From the NCBI GenBank assembly GCA_025084515.1, contig JAJAGP010000562.1, forward strand, positions 1 to 64,000: a stretch of DNA of 64,000 bases, read 5' to 3'. The notes under the pieces were generated by a model, which was given only the letters and a program-made list of their open reading frames with translations, made no database searches and was not told the origin of the DNA. This DNA comes from Ancistrus triradiatus (lineage: Eukaryota; Chordata; Actinopteri; Siluriformes; Loricariidae). The translations under genes were made by a program, and so were the position numbers. This document shows, in pieces, positions 31,433 to 42,621 of this stretch (its first letter is position 1; each line of letters begins with the position of its first letter).

Positions 31433-32780
31433 CAGAGGGGCAAAAAAGTATTTAGTCAGCCACTGATTGTGCAAGTTCTCTGACTTAGAAAGAGGAGAGA
31501 GGTCTGTGATTTTCATCATAGGTACACTTCAACTGTGAGGGACAAAATGAGAAAAAAACAATCCAGGAAATCACATTGTAGGATTTTTAAAGAATTTAAT
31601 TGTAAATTATGGTGGAAAATAAGTATTTGGTCAATAAATTTGGTTCAACTCAGTACTTTGTAACATAACCTTTGTTGGCAATGACAGAGGTCAAACGTTT
31701 CCTGTAGTCTTCACCAGGTTTGCACACCTGTAGCGGTATTTGGGCCCATTCTCCATGCAGATCTCCCTCTAGAGCAGTGATGTTTTGGTGCACACAGACT
31801 TTCAACTCTCTCCACAAAATTTTTTCTATGGGCTTAGGTCTGGAGACTGGCTAGGCCACTCCAGGACCTTGAAAATGCTTTTTACGAAGCCACTCCTTTG
31901 TTGCTCGAGGTGGTGTGTTTGGGAGCAGTGCTGGAAGAGACCCACCATGTTCATCTTCAGTGCTCTCACTGATGAAGGAGGTTTTGGCTTAAAATCTCAC
32001 GATACATGGCCCCTTTCTTCTTCCCTAACACTGATCAGTCACCCTGTCCCCTTTTGCAGAAAAACAGCCCCAAACATGATGATTTTACCCCCATGCTTCA
32101 CAGTATGTAATGCACAACTCAGCATCTTCTTCCTCCAAAAACCACGAACCCCGAGTTTGGATTTTTTAACCACAAATTTCTATTTTTGGTTTCATCTGAC
32201 CACAGGATATTCTCACAACCTCTCGGATCATCCTGCAACTCAGACGGGCCTGGACATGTACTGGCTTAAGCAGGGGACACGCTGGCACAGGATCTGAGTC
32301 CCTCTCGCCGTAGTGTGTTACTGATGGTAGCCTTTTGTTACTTTGGTCCCCGCTCTCTGCAGTCATTCATCAGGTTCCCTTCCGTGTAGTCTGGGATTTT
32401 TGCTCAACGTTCTCATGATTATTTTCACCACAATGGGTAAGATCCTTGTCGTGGGGCCCCAAGTCGATGGAAGAGTAATCAATGGTCTTGTATGTCTTTT
32501 CCATTTTCTTACAATGCTCCCACAGTTGAATTTATTCACACCAACCCTGGCTTGCCTAGTGGCAGAGTCACTTTTCCCAGTCTGGTGGCAGATCTACAAT
32601 TTCCTTCCTGTGTCCTTCCACAGCTCTTTAAGTCTTGTTGAGTTTGGAGTCTGACTGGTTTGAGGCTGTGGACGGTGTCTTTATACAGAGAATGAAGTCC
32701 AAACAGGTCCAATTAATACAGGTAATGAGTGGTAGGACAGAAAGAGCTTCTTAAAGAAGAGTTACAGGTCCTGTGAGAGC
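31433..32780 (-). mobile_element. Tc1-A transposon, 5' terminus lost
   Basis: Starts CAGAGGGGCAAAAAAGTATT after TA. It follows the whole Tc1-A transposase and leader to ACAGGTCCTGTGAGAGC at 32780, where homology stops before the 5' terminal repeat. Many single-base indels are visible through the coding region. Confidence 0.88.
31650..32635 (-). pseudogene. Tc1-A transposase, start codon deleted
   Basis: The family stop lies at 31650-31652. At the other end the GGCCATG of the start context is deleted: AGTCTTGTTGAG replaces GTCTTGGCCATGGTTGAG, so there is no start codon. The first catalytic D is recognisable at about 32190-32205 (TGGTCAGATGAAACC on the minus strand). The second is disrupted: GGGAGCAGTGCTGG replaces the usual GGATCATTGTCATGCTGG. 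Many indels; non-functional. Confidence 0.88.
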
Positions 32781-33429
32781 ATTAACAATGACTGTAGTGC
32801 AATGCTTTTATGAAACTTGCCCAGCACAGCATTATTACTCTTACATGTTTGTGTTTTGGGGTAGGTGGTATTTAATAAACACTCTTACGCATTTGGAATA
32901 TTGAATGTGAAAAAGACAGTCTCCTCTTTGAGCCTGGTAAAACAACAACTAATTAAAATACAGCCTTGCACGTAGGTAACCGCAGTTGCACCCTCACCCC
33001 TGTTCCTCCTCATCGCTTTCACAGTTGGAGCAAATTATCCTGAAGAGTTGATAATAATTTTTCTTCTCTAATTAAAACTTCCTTTTTTCCTCTCTGGTCT
33101 ATTATCAAGAATGAATGCTTTTGTAGGAAAATGGAGGAGTTGTTGGCTCTTAAGTAGAAGACGTTTTCACCTTATGAAACCACATGCAACGGGGCCAGGC
33201 AAACTTTTTTGCCTCTGCCTACGAAAATGCTTTTCAATAGATTCTAATTTATGTGTAGTTTTCGAAAACCACTTTAGAAATGGCAAATAAATTCAGATAA
33301 GACTATACATGTTTTTAAATGAATAACCAAATTATATATTCAGGTCTGACTTTTTGATACACAATTTTCCCAAAATCTCACCGAGTAAAAGGAATGTCTG
33401 CAGTTAAATTGAACTAAACTGAGCCAAAC

Positions 33430-33454
33430 AAAAAAAAAAAAAAAAAAAAAAAAA
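33430..33454 (+). repeat. Poly(A), 25 bases
   Basis: An uninterrupted A run followed by TAAATT. It could be the tail of an unrecognised retroposed sequence, but nothing identifiable precedes it. Confidence 0.9.
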
Positions 33455-33865
33455 TAAATTCAACTGTTTGTTTACATTGGAGTTTAGGATGTGGAAGGAC
33501 ATAAACTAACATGTGTTAGCTCTGAGTTTGTCAAAATACAGTCACTTATTACAGTCATAATAAATCATTATTATTGTAAGGATGTGTGTACAGGTCTTTA
33601 GGGATGTTAAAGGTAAATGCCAGTTTGTGTTTGATTTTTAGCTGTGTTGAAAAGAGTAAAGAAGTCAAAATGAAAAAAGGGAGGGGGCTATAAAAGGAAC
33701 CCAGAAGAAAAGGGGAAAAAAATTATGTTAATTCATTAAATCTATGTTAATTTTTGTCAATATAGATTTGCAAATGAGTTACTTTACTCTTTTGGTCTGT
33801 GTGTGTACAGGCTGGTGGAGGGGGGGCTCCAAGGAAAAAAGGCTGGGAACTACTGTACAACTAAT

Positions 33866-33899
33866 GGGATGGATGGGTGGATGGAAGGATGGATGGATG
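33866..33899 (+). repeat. GGAT-type microsatellite
   Basis: Imperfect GGAT/GGGT units. Confidence 0.85.
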
Positions 33900-34566
33900 T
33901 GTCAGCTTAGAATTACAAGATATGCACAGTTACACTTACACAGTTTTAATATAATTCTCTTAAACACTGATAGTGAGCCAATAAAAATGCTTTCCTACCA
34001 ATCTGAAAAGGAAAAGTTTACTGTGGTCAAATTCAGTCCAGTAACCAAACCGGCTTTGATGAAGCATTGCATCTGCACAAGATACTGGTGTAATATAGAG
34101 AAGGAACAACTACAGTGATGCAATTGGTGCATGTGGTAAGTGATGCACAGGGTCAGCAACAATACTGAGATAGACTGCGGCATTAAAATGAAACTGCTGG
34201 GGCCGGGGGCAATGTGCACCAAGACAAAATTTCCCATACCATTACAAGACCAGCGCTGCCCGACTGTTGGCTGACAAGAGTGGAAACCCAGTTTGGTTTC
34301 CTGCTGTTTATGCTATCAATTTCAAGATTCAACTTGTGCAATCTGAGCTGTTCAGATCACGCCTGTTGGTTTTACTCCATTAGAAGAACTGAGCAACAGA
34401 ACATGACTTACTGGATTTTTTCTTGCACTATGCTTTACAAACTCTAGACACTGCTTGTCAGTGAAAGACCCAGGATGTCCAGTAGTTTTTTCTGACTACT
34501 TTGAAAAGTCTTGTTTGGCCCCGACAACCTCTTACAATCAAAGTCAACTTAGATCACCAAGATTTC

Positions 34567-35051
34567 ATGTATCTGCAGCAAAATATCAGTTTCACATTTC
34601 TGGTAATTGTTGAATCAGTGCTGCAACTAGGTTTGGAGGAATGGAACTCAACATGGGATGTTAAGAGTTTCCTCCATGTCCCGTCATCAAAAGCATTAAC
34701 TTTAATTCTTCTTTACCATTCTTTGTGGTTGACTTGACTTTGTGGTTTTGTAAATTACTACAGTGTGCCCACTCACGCGACTGTCATCTCATTGATTGAA
34801 AAATAACTTGCGTCACACCTTCAAATTAACTGCTAGGTTAGAGGTTTAAATGCTTACAGTATGCCACGCACAGATATCAACATCAGATCAGGTCCTTCAA
34901 TAAATAAATGGGTCCACAATATGTTTGCCTCATTAACCTGGTTCTTTTACTACTTTTTGCCACTCATGTGAATATCTTGATGATGTTTAAGTAATATTTG
35001 CAGATATAGAGAAGGCTCTAAGGGTTTCTTCCCAACTCTTCAAACACCACT
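34567..35051 (-). mobile_element. Tc1-B remnant with large internal deletion
   Basis: It combines the 3' coding end (GTAATTGTTGAATCAGTGCTGC, here shortened: AATTGTTGAATCAGTGC; GTTTGGAGGAATGG; CCTCCATGTCCCG) with the 5' leader and inner repeat (CAGTGTGCCCACTCACG, ATCTCATTGATTGAAAAA, TTTTGCCACTCATGTG) and an outer end AACTCTTCAAACACCAC. The central coding region is gone. Divergence is high, so it is old. Confidence 0.75.
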
Positions 35052-36320
35052 ATAAATAAAACCAGCTCATACCAACGTAAATGAGACAGAAAAATGATTG
35101 CTCTCAAAACATGCAGATGTGTGCTCACTTTCTCTTAGTCATTATTTCACCCACACAGACAGCATTTGCCAAGCACAAAGCATCTCTGCAGCCGTAGCAC
35201 ACTGCATCTTGAATAAAGGAAGGGTTTGTGATAAATATGTTGACGTGTGTCATCTTGTCGAGCTATGTTGCTACAAAAGGAGTGGAACTTCTATTAAATT
35301 GCAAGTATTTTTATTCTTCTTTGCGCAAATGGTTCTCTTCCTCGGACATCGTCCATTAAAAGCAGGCAAAACTCCAACAGAAACTGTCAGTTCAGGAATA
35401 GACAGATAGTCATAGCCTCGTGGGAAGACACTGGCAGCTGTGTCTTTTTCGCAGTTAAGTTTTTTATGAACTGTGAAACTCATATGTTTTTGCCAGCCTT
35501 CTTGTCAGTGAACAGAACTCTTTTCTTAAAAAATGTCATTAGAGTTGATGGGTGGAAGATGGCTGCATGCGGTGAGGGATGTTTAAGTGTTATATAAGAT
35601 TATGCTAATGATATGTCTTTTAGGACTCGCTAGTGTAGACAAAGTTTGACTAAAAATACAAATGCAAAATTTGCTTTGAAATTAGGAGGGAATCCTATAG
35701 CATCTACATAAACAGAGCAGTGATGTCTGCCTCAGCTCATGAATCAGAGCTACTGAAGGGACACGAGACACAGAATAGCCAAAAGTAAGGGTTTAGTCCA
35801 TATGATATTGACAAAAAAATTTTTTCCCCCCTCATATTTTTCCTGGTCGGGGTCATGGGGCTCTGCAGCTATTCCTGTGGATGCAGTCCTACTGCAGTTT
35901 TCCTCCTTCAATCCGTGTCTGTAATAATATCCAATCTGTCCAGAATGCTGGGACTCTGCAGTCCCTACAGTGGTGGGGTAATCATTATTAGACCGCTGCA
36001 CTACGCGCCCGAAGGAATTATGTAAGGTAAATAGTTGCATGATAGAACAGAAATGTCTTCCTGTAAATAAAAGCCCTAGGTTAAATTTAATTTCCTTAGC
36101 GCTCTGCAAAATGAGGTTTTGTTTTTCTCCTTTTCTTCACTGTGTCAGTATCAATTTTATTAAGTGCACAGAAATTTGCTGACCTTATTCATAAGATAGT
36201 AAGTAAGTAAGTATCAAGTGGTTAGCCAGATAAAATACTATTCAGGGCCAAAATGTTTAAGAATGGTACATAGCAGTAAGTACATAGCAGTAAGTGACAG
36301 TAAGTGAAAGCATGTGGGAT
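35052..36320. other. Stretch with no recognised gene; possible old repeat
   Basis: At about 35811-36010, TCCTGGTCGGGGTCATGGGG to GACCGCTGCACTACGCG looks like a decayed interspersed repeat. At 36190-36210 there is a (GTAA)n run, and GTACATAGCAGTAA occurs twice in tandem at 36266-36293. No exon was recognised. Confidence 0.35.
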
Positions 36321-36421
36321 GGGTGTGGTAGCCTAGCGGGTAAGGTACTGGACTATGGACCAGAAGGTCCAGGGTTCAAATCCCACCTCTGCCAAGCTGC
36401 GACTGTTGGGTCCTTGAGCAA
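36321..36421 (+). mobile_element. tRNA-derived SINE, 5' half
   Basis: A-box-like GTAGCCTAGCGGGTAAGG and B-box GGTTCAAATCC are both intact, followed by CCACCTCTGCCAAGCTGC and GTTGGGTCCTTGAGCA. Homology stops there at an AT-rich ATATATATAC sequence; the 3' half and tail are missing. Confidence 0.88.
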
Positions 36422-36559
36422 TATATATACTATATGTTTAAGATTTTTATTCGAAAGCTAGAATAATGGCCCCATATTCAACCAACCCTATCTAATTATA
36501 ACATTAACCTAATGAGCGTCATACATCCAACATTGGTACATACCGGTAGATCTTATAAG

Positions 36560-36975
36560 AAACCAAAAATATCAAGAAAAGTTTGGAACGATATGGAAAA
36601 TGCAAATTAAAAAATTACATTACAATATATACAATATCCTTACATTTCCTTTGACTTCTATTTAATTACAGACAGTATGAACCCAAGATATTTCATGTTT
36701 TTTTTCTGGTCAACTGCATTTTATTTGTTAATAAACAGCCATTCCTGCATTTCAGGCCTGTAGCATGTTCAATAAAAGTTGGGAGGGGGGTAACTTAGGG
36801 CTAGTAATGAGGTAAAAATTTAATAAAAAAATAATGATGTGATTTAAACAGGTTATAGCAACAGGTGACTATAATCATGATTTGGCACAAGACTGAGTTT
36901 TTGAGGAGTAAAGATGGGTGTATAGTAGTAGAAGATCTCTAGTTTATCAACAAATGTGTACAAAAATTATTGAAC
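36560..36975 (+). mobile_element. Tc1-D transposon, 5' end
   Basis: GAAAAGTTTGGAACGATATG, GACAGTATGAACCCAAGATA, CATTCCTGCATTTCAGGCC, GGGCTAGTAATGAGGTAAA, TAATCATGATTTGGCAC and GATCTCTAGTTTATCAACAA match the Tc1-D 5' long terminal repeat and leader. The first bases are eroded (AACCAAAAATATCAAG). Stops before the transposase core. Confidence 0.8.
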
Positions 36976-37753
36976 CACATGCCCCACCGTGCTGCTCCAT
37001 GGACCAAATGAGTGTTCCAGAAGTGGTAAATATGGTAAGTAGTAGGAAATTTGACATCTGGGAACTTTACAACTAATTTCCTATATATCATAGCTACATG
37101 TGTACTAAAGTAGTGGCATAGATTCTCCTGTTTTTAAAAATAACCCTTCTCCTTTCATTTCTTCTTCAACTTCTGCTCCCCCGGCCAGGTGAGGTTCATT
37201 CTGCATTTATCTACAATGCCATACGTTATACATTTCAGTCTGGTTCCATGTTCAAATCTCTGTCCTCAAGCTGCCCTTGTTCTTCTTCATATGAGTTATG
37301 GAAGGCTCACATTGCCAAATGGCCCCTGCAGGAGACAGACACTATGTTCAGCACAGAGAGGTGGAAAGGAACACATCTGGCTGCCCTGCCATATGGAGAG
37401 CTCCTTAATTTTACGTTCTGCTTCACTTTGTCCTTCAGAAAGTCTTATTCTAATGGGGTCAAAACTGTTGGGTTGATGGCAATAAACATCAAGGAAACTT
37501 TTTTTTAAAAGGAGTATTCTATATACTGCATCCACCATGGTTAACTAACATCATTTTTGTCAACCATGGCATGGAAGACATTTCATATCCCAAATGGAAA
37601 TCACCATATGGTGAACACAGGCTTGTAATTCTTGAAACACACTATGAATAAACATGGCTACACTACAAGTCTGGTATCACTGACATCAGCATCATAGAGT
37701 TTGTAATAATAATAATTAGATTTCAGTTGATGTCTCATTCTGGTTAAATATAA
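36976..37753. other. Stretch with no recognised gene
   Basis: No repeat or exon was recognised between two Tc1-D copies. Confidence 0.4.
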
Positions 37754-37949
37754 ACAACCCCAATTCAGAAAAAGTTGGGACATTATGGAAAATGCAAATA
37801 AAAAAAATACAGTGTGGCTAACATTTACTTTGACTTTTATTTCATTGCAGACAGGATGAACCTGAGATGTTTCATGTTTTGTCTGGTCAACTTCATTTCA
37901 TTTGTTCATATGCATAAACTTCAGGCCTACAACAAAGTTGGGACTGTAA

Positions 37950-38755
37950 AGCAGTTACCACTTTGTAACATAGCCATTCCCTCTCACAACACTTAAAATA
38001 CATTGAGGCGCCAAGGATACCTGCAAACATGTTTCAAAATTCTCCACACATTCTAGGGTCACCAGAGACAGGGAGGCCAGTCCAGTCCACTTCTTCCACA
38101 GTCATGCCTTTGTAATGTGTGCAGTATATGGTTTGCATTGCGTTGTTGAAAAATGCATGGACATCCCTTTAAAAAGATCTCGTCTTGAAGGCAGCAAATG
38201 TTGCTCTAAAATCTCAATGTACTTTACTGCATTAATGCTTCCATCACAAAAGTGTAAGTGACCTTTGCCAAGGGCACGAGCTCAGTCCCACACCATGACA
38301 GACCCTGGCTTTTGGACTTGTTACTGATAATATTCTGGATGGTCCTTTTCGCCCTTGGTCCGAAACACATGGCGTTCATTTCTTCCAAAAAAGATCTGGA
38401 ATATTAACTTGTCTGACCACAATATTTCCACTGTGTGATGGTCCATCCCAGATGCCTCCGAAGCAAGAGAAGACAATGATGCTTCAGGACATGGTCAATA
38501 TAAGGCTTCTTTTTTGCACAGTAAAGATTTAAGTGGCATTTGTGAATTTAACTCCGTATCGTAGTGCACTTTTTTTGCCAACATTTGCCAAAATAATCCC
38601 TTCCCCATGTGGTTATATGGGCTACTGAGTGATGGTTCTTGATGCAGTGCCGTCTGAAGGATTGGAGACTACGGGTGTTTTGTTGCCCTTTACACACTGA
38701 AATTCCTCCAGATTCCTTGAATCATTTAGTAATATTCTGCACTGTAGAGGGAGAA
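37950..38755 (-). pseudogene. Tc1-D transposase, decayed
   Basis: Minus-strand codons of the family are recognisable but no frame exceeds about 60 codons. CCTTTGCCAAGGGCACGAG corresponds to the LGKGN region. GTTGTTGAAAAATGC stands where relatives have QQDNAKPH (second catalytic D), and here the D codon is replaced. GCACTTTTTTTGCC and the HTH region near 38640-38755 are indel-rich. Non-functional. Confidence 0.75.
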
Positions 38756-38762
38756 ATATGTA

Positions 38763-39418
38763 CAGTGGGGCAAAAAAGTATTTAGTCAGTCACTGATTGT
38801 GCAAGTTCTCCGACTTAGCAAGATGAGAGAGGTCTGTAATTTTCATCATAGGTACACTTCAACTATGAGAGACAAAATGAGAGAAAAAAATCCAGGAAAT
38901 CACATTGTAGGATTTTTAAAGAATTTAATTGTAAATCTTTGGTCTTGGCCATGGTTGATTTTGGAGTTTGACTGTTTGAGGCTGTGGACAGGTGTCTTTT
39001 ATACAGATAACGAGGTCAAACAGGTACAATTAATAAAGGTAACGAGTGGAGGACAGAAGAGCTTCTCAAAGAAGAAGTTACAGGCCTGTGAGAGCCAGAA
39101 ATCTTGCTTGTTTGTGGGCCAAAATACCAGCTACAGTGTGTGCCAACCTGGTGAAGACTTACAGGAAACGTTGCCAACAAAGGTTATGTTACAGAGTATT
39201 GAGTTGAACCAAATTTATTGACCAAATACTTATTTTCCACCATGATTTACAATTAAATTCTTAAAAAATCCTCCAATGTGATTTCCTGGATTTTATTCTC
39301 TCATTTTGTCTCTCATAGTTGAAGTGTACCTATGATGAAAATTACAGACCTCTGTCATCTTGCTAAGTCGGAGAACTTGCACAATCAGTGGCTGACTAAA
39401 TACTTTTTTGCCTCACTG
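38763..39418. mobile_element. Tc1-A MITE with rearranged interior
   Basis: Both ends are kept: CAGTGGGGCAAAAAAGTATT and TTTTTTGCCTCACTG, each beside TA (38761-38762, 39419-39420). At 656 bp the interior is not a simple deletion. From 38936 it carries the 5' leader and start codon in minus orientation (GGTCTTGGCCATGGTTG; start at 38950-38952). From about 39116 it carries the 3' coding end in plus orientation (CCAAAATACCAGCTACAGTG, AGGTTATGTTACAGAGTATTG). The two parts therefore face opposite ways relative to an intact element. Confidence 0.88.
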
Positions 39419-39615
39419 TAAATATCTAGCTATTCTCCTTTTTTTAAAGTAACATTGATTGTAAACATTTCAATAATTGTCTCATGCATCTGTTGACAAA
39501 CTAGAGATCTCCTTCCCTTAGTTTCTAATCAAAGTCTACTGGATACCGCTTTTTTTACCGAACCATGATTACAATCACCGGTTGACATCACCTGTTTTTG
39601 ACCAAATCAGATCAC

Positions 39616-41284
39616 GCTTGACTTGAAAGGCCTGTATAATAAATAAAAGCTATAAACATCAAGGGCACTCACTAAGCTGAAGATCCTAACAGGTTATTAA
39701 TTTTGCTCTCCCTCAAGGCAAGAGAAGCAGCAACATTTTGATAACTATATTTCAGTTCACCCAAAGACAAAGTCACAAGAATCTAAAGTATTACTGTCCA
39801 AATAACGTTGAAATATTTCCTCAGCAAATGTGGCCTGAGGCAGCTAATTTTGTGTAATGTGAAAATATACTATGGCATTACTATAAGCAGGGGAGTTCCA
39901 TACACAACAGTAATCCCTACATCTCCTCCTTCTGCAGGCTGCTGGACACAGTCACATTCAGTTAAAGTACCCTGAAAACAACAAGCAAGAGACCTCATCA
40001 CGATGTATTCGCTCTACTTCCAAAACTACTGTATGAATAATGAGCCCATTAGGCTGATCATGCATTGCACACCTGTTATACATCTGGTAGAACTTTCAAT
40101 ATTTTGATTTATAAAACGAAAATACAGCAAGACTTAAAGAATATATTGAAGAGACATCTGGTACAGATTGGGATAATGGAACACCAGGCGGTTTCAGTCA
40201 GCAGAAACAGATTCATTTTGGACTCATTAGGTGTTTCATTAGGAGTTGCCATAATGGTGCCCGTGCTTCTCATCTGTGATGTTATTTTTATACTGAATAG
40301 GTCAGACAGAATTTTCTGATCAATTAATTGCGTAATGTCAGCATTTTAGTTTTTCAGCAATGTACACAACAGCTGATTAGCACAGAAATCAAATTACACA
40401 CTTTAAAACCAAAAAAAACGTTTACCTTTTTCCAATAATTCACTGGTTTACTCCTGTCCTTCAAGAAAATTAACTTTAACATTGTAAAACAGTATCACTC
40501 TGGTACATCGATTGAATATACTGCAGGAAAAGTAAAAATTCTAACCTCAATAACCCTCCTTGTAGCTTTATTGCTTTGCAGTAAATGTACTAGTACATGT
40601 CTTCGCTGTGGGATAAAATTCAATGTGGGAGGCTGTAAAGACAGGACAGTATCTTTACGTATTCCCTGTCTCTTGGTCTTATTTTAAAATTAAAGGAAAT
40701 GTACCAAACGGCAAAAGATCCACCTTTCACACTGTCCACTATTAGGTTGTTAAACCGCAGCTTGCTTCGAAAGGGGTGCACGGTAAGGAATGAAAGCAGA
40801 AAGAAACTCCAGCCCCTCTCCTCACATAGTGTCTCTCTCTCTTTTGTCCCTGCAATCATTTCGATCTGTCATCCACTGGCATTTACAGCGCATTTCATTC
40901 AACCATTCCTTAAGGACAATTGGTTTTCTCCTATGATTCCATTAACATAAAGGCAAGGCAAGGAGAGATGAGAGCAGTGCAGGAGAAAATAGCGTTCTCA
41001 CTAAGCTTCAGCCCTCCACGCTTCACTCTAATGGTCTCATTTGCTGTTGCCTTTAACGCCAGTAAGTGCTTCCAAAAGAAGTTTCACTTTAATGGGGACA
41101 ATTACTTACATTACCTACAGTATCATCGTATCAATTCTGAAATAAAGAAAAAGAGCATAAATAAAATATAAACTATGTTTTATTCCTTTTGTTGCTCCAC
41201 TTGGTTTTAAAATATAACTCGGTACAGGTAGAACAAGTAATAAAATACATTATGTCTCTCTCACTCACTCACACACACACCACT
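39616..41284. other. Stretch with no recognised gene
   Basis: About 1.7 kb with no recognised repeat or exon. It may be single-copy; open frames of about 80 codons at 40620-41171 have no recognisable domain. Confidence 0.4.
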
Positions 41285-41907
41285 GTTCATTGTTCATTAA
41301 CACAAATATCTAATCAGCCAATCACATGGCAGATGTGACATGGTATCACATGGTGTGTAGACATGGTCAAGACGACCTGGTGAACTTAACACAAAATGGT
41401 TAAAAAAGGTGATTTAAGTGACTCTAAAAGTGGCATGGTTGTTGGTGAGTATTTCAGAAACTGCTGATCTACTGGGTTTTTCATGCACATTTCTAGGGTT
41501 TACAGAGAATGGTCCAATAAACAAAAATATCCAGTGAGTGGAAGTTCTTTGGGCAAAAATGCCTTGTTGATGTCAGAGGTCAGAGGTGAATGGTCAGACT
41601 AGTTCGAGCTGACAAAGGCAACAGTAGCTTAAATAACCACTTATTACAATCGAGGTATACAGAAGAGCATCTCTGAATGCACAAGACATCGTACCTTCAT
41701 GGAATCAGATGGGCTACAGCAGTAAAAGACCACAACAGAGGCCACTCCTGTCAGCTAAGAACAGGGAACTGAAGCTACAATTTGCACTGGCTCACCAAAA
41801 TTGGACAAAGAAATGTTATAGGACATATAGAAATGTTGCCTGGCCTGCTGCAACATTCGGATGACAGGGTCACAATTAGGAGTAAAGAACATGAACGCAT
41901 GGGTCAT

Positions 41908-42103
41908 TTACATTTATGTTATTTAGCAGACGCCCTTATCCAGAGCGACTTACAGTCTTGATGCAATCTTACAATCCAAGCAATTGTGGGTTAAGGGTCT
42001 GGCTCAAGGACCCAATAGTGGAAGCTTGGCAGAGGTGGGATTAGAACCCTGGACCTTGCGGTTCATAGTCCAGTACCTTAACCACTAGGCTACCACAGTC
42101 CCA
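41908..42103 (-). mobile_element. tRNA-derived SINE in Tc1-G
   Basis: On the minus strand: GGGACTGTGGTAGCCTAGTGG (A-box-like), a decayed B box in GGTTCTAATCC, AAGCTTCCACTATTGGGTCC, CTCTGGATAAGGGCGTCTGC and a TAAATGTAAATG tail. TCAT at 41904-41907 and 42196-42199 could be a short target duplication. If so, the unit inserted was SINE plus the adjoining tRNA-like sequence. Confidence 0.88.
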
Positions 42104-42117
42104 CAAGAACAGTTAAG

Positions 42118-42190
42118 TGGAGATGCAGGGGATTGAACCCCGGACCTCATACATGAAAATCATGCGCTCTGCCACTGAGCTATATACCCC
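42118..42190 (-). tRNA. tRNA-Ala(TGC)-like sequence, anticodon now TTC
   Basis: The minus strand reads GGGGTATATAGCTCAGTGG, CAGAGCGCATGATTTTCATG, TATGAGGTCCGGGGTTCAAT, CCCCTGCATCTCCA. A box (TAGCTCAGTGG) and B box (GGTTCAATCCC) are intact and the D and T arms can pair. It resembles vertebrate tRNA-Ala(TGC) as I recall it, with the loop TTTGCAT changed to TTTTCAT, so the anticodon position is TTC. The acceptor stem is damaged: one extra base and two unpaired positions. It is most likely a tRNA pseudogene carried with the SINE and not a working tRNA-Glu. Confidence 0.7.
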
Positions 42191-42421
42191 TTGTATCATC
42201 CTGCCTTGCATCAATGGTTCATGCTGGTGGTGGTGTAATGGTGTGGGGGATATTTTCTTGGCACACTTTGGGCCTCATAATACCAGTTGAGCATTGGTTA
42301 AATACCACAGCCTACCTGAGTATTGTTGCTAAACATGTCTACACTTTTATGACCACAGTGTACCCATTTTGCAAATAAATTTGCAAATTGTCCAAAATAA
42401 AACTCAAAGCAATCAAGGCCT

Positions 42422-42621
42422 CACACAATGTTGGAGGCCTGAAATGCATAAATGGATGTTTATTAAAAAATTTAATTAAGTTGACCAGACAAAACTGAAA
42501 TATCTTGGGTATATACTGACTGAAATTAAATAAAAGTCAAAGTAAATGTAAGACACACCGTTTTTTTTTTTGTTGTTTTTTTGCATTCCCCATATTGTCC
42601 CAAATTTCTGATTTGGAGTTG
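42422..42621 (+). mobile_element. Tc1-D transposon, terminal fragment
   Basis: GGAGGCCTGAAATGCATAAA, TGGATGTTTATTAA, GTTGACCAGACAAAACTG, TCTTGGGTATATACTG, AAAAGTCAAAGTAAATG, then TTTCTGATTTGGAGTTG before TA. This is one long terminal inverted repeat of Tc1-D; the rest is absent. Confidence 0.85.

Larger units (their letters stand above)
32781..34566. other. Stretch with no recognised gene
   Basis: Contains a poly(A) run and a GGAT minisatellite (listed separately). GGCTGGGAACTACTG near 33841 is a repeat-end-like word. No exon or RNA gene was recognised. Confidence 0.4.
37754..39615 (-). mobile_element. Tc1-D transposon interrupted by Tc1-A MITE
   Basis: The left end ACAACCCCAATTCAG is a Tc1-D terminus. 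The element then runs in antisense through the transposase: GCGCCAAGGATACC, GAAAAATGCATGGACATCCC, GATCTCGTCTTGAAGGCAGC, GATGGTCCATCCCAGATGCC, GCAGTGCCGTCTGAAGG, AATTCCTCCAGATTCC. At 38763-39418 a Tc1-A derivative interrupts it. Homology resumes with TTGACAAACTAGAGATC and AATCACCGGTTGACATCACC until about 39615, where the 5' terminus is missing. Confidence 0.88.
41285..42371 (+). mobile_element. Tc1-G transposon carrying a retroposed insert
   Basis: Recognised from TGTTCATTGTTCATTAACAC, CAATCACATGGCAG, GACATGGTCAAGACGACCTG, TTTCAGAAACTGCTGATC, GGTTTACAGAGAATGGTCC and AATGCCTTGTTGATGTCAG. After the insert at 41908-42195 it resumes as ATCCTGCCTTGCATCAATGG, GGTGGTGGTGTAATGG and ATATTTTCTTGGCACAC, ending near TTATGACCACAGTGTACCC. 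The 3' third is missing here. Confidence 0.85.
41400..42371 (+). pseudogene. Tc1-G transposase, interrupted
   Basis: Coding homology covers the HTH (GGCATGGTTGTTGG, ATTTCAGAAACTGCTG), the middle (AAGAGCATCTCTGAATGCAC) and the central catalytic region up to ACCACAGTGTACCC. It is split by the SINE/tRNA insert at the codons preceding ATCCTGCCTTG. The segment between AAATGTTGCCTGGCC and CAACATTCGGATG is shortened and has lost the SDES block that carries the first catalytic D. The second and third catalytic residues lie beyond the break. No frame is open. Confidence 0.78.

Noticed and set aside
33430..33454. Poly(A) run as the tail of a processed pseudogene
   Set aside because: The sequence upstream has no recognisable coding homology or polyadenylation context, and no target duplication was found.
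42118..42190. Functional tRNA-Glu(TTC)
   Set aside because: The body is tRNA-Ala-like, the acceptor stem does not pair and it is joined to a SINE, so a tRNA pseudogene is more likely.
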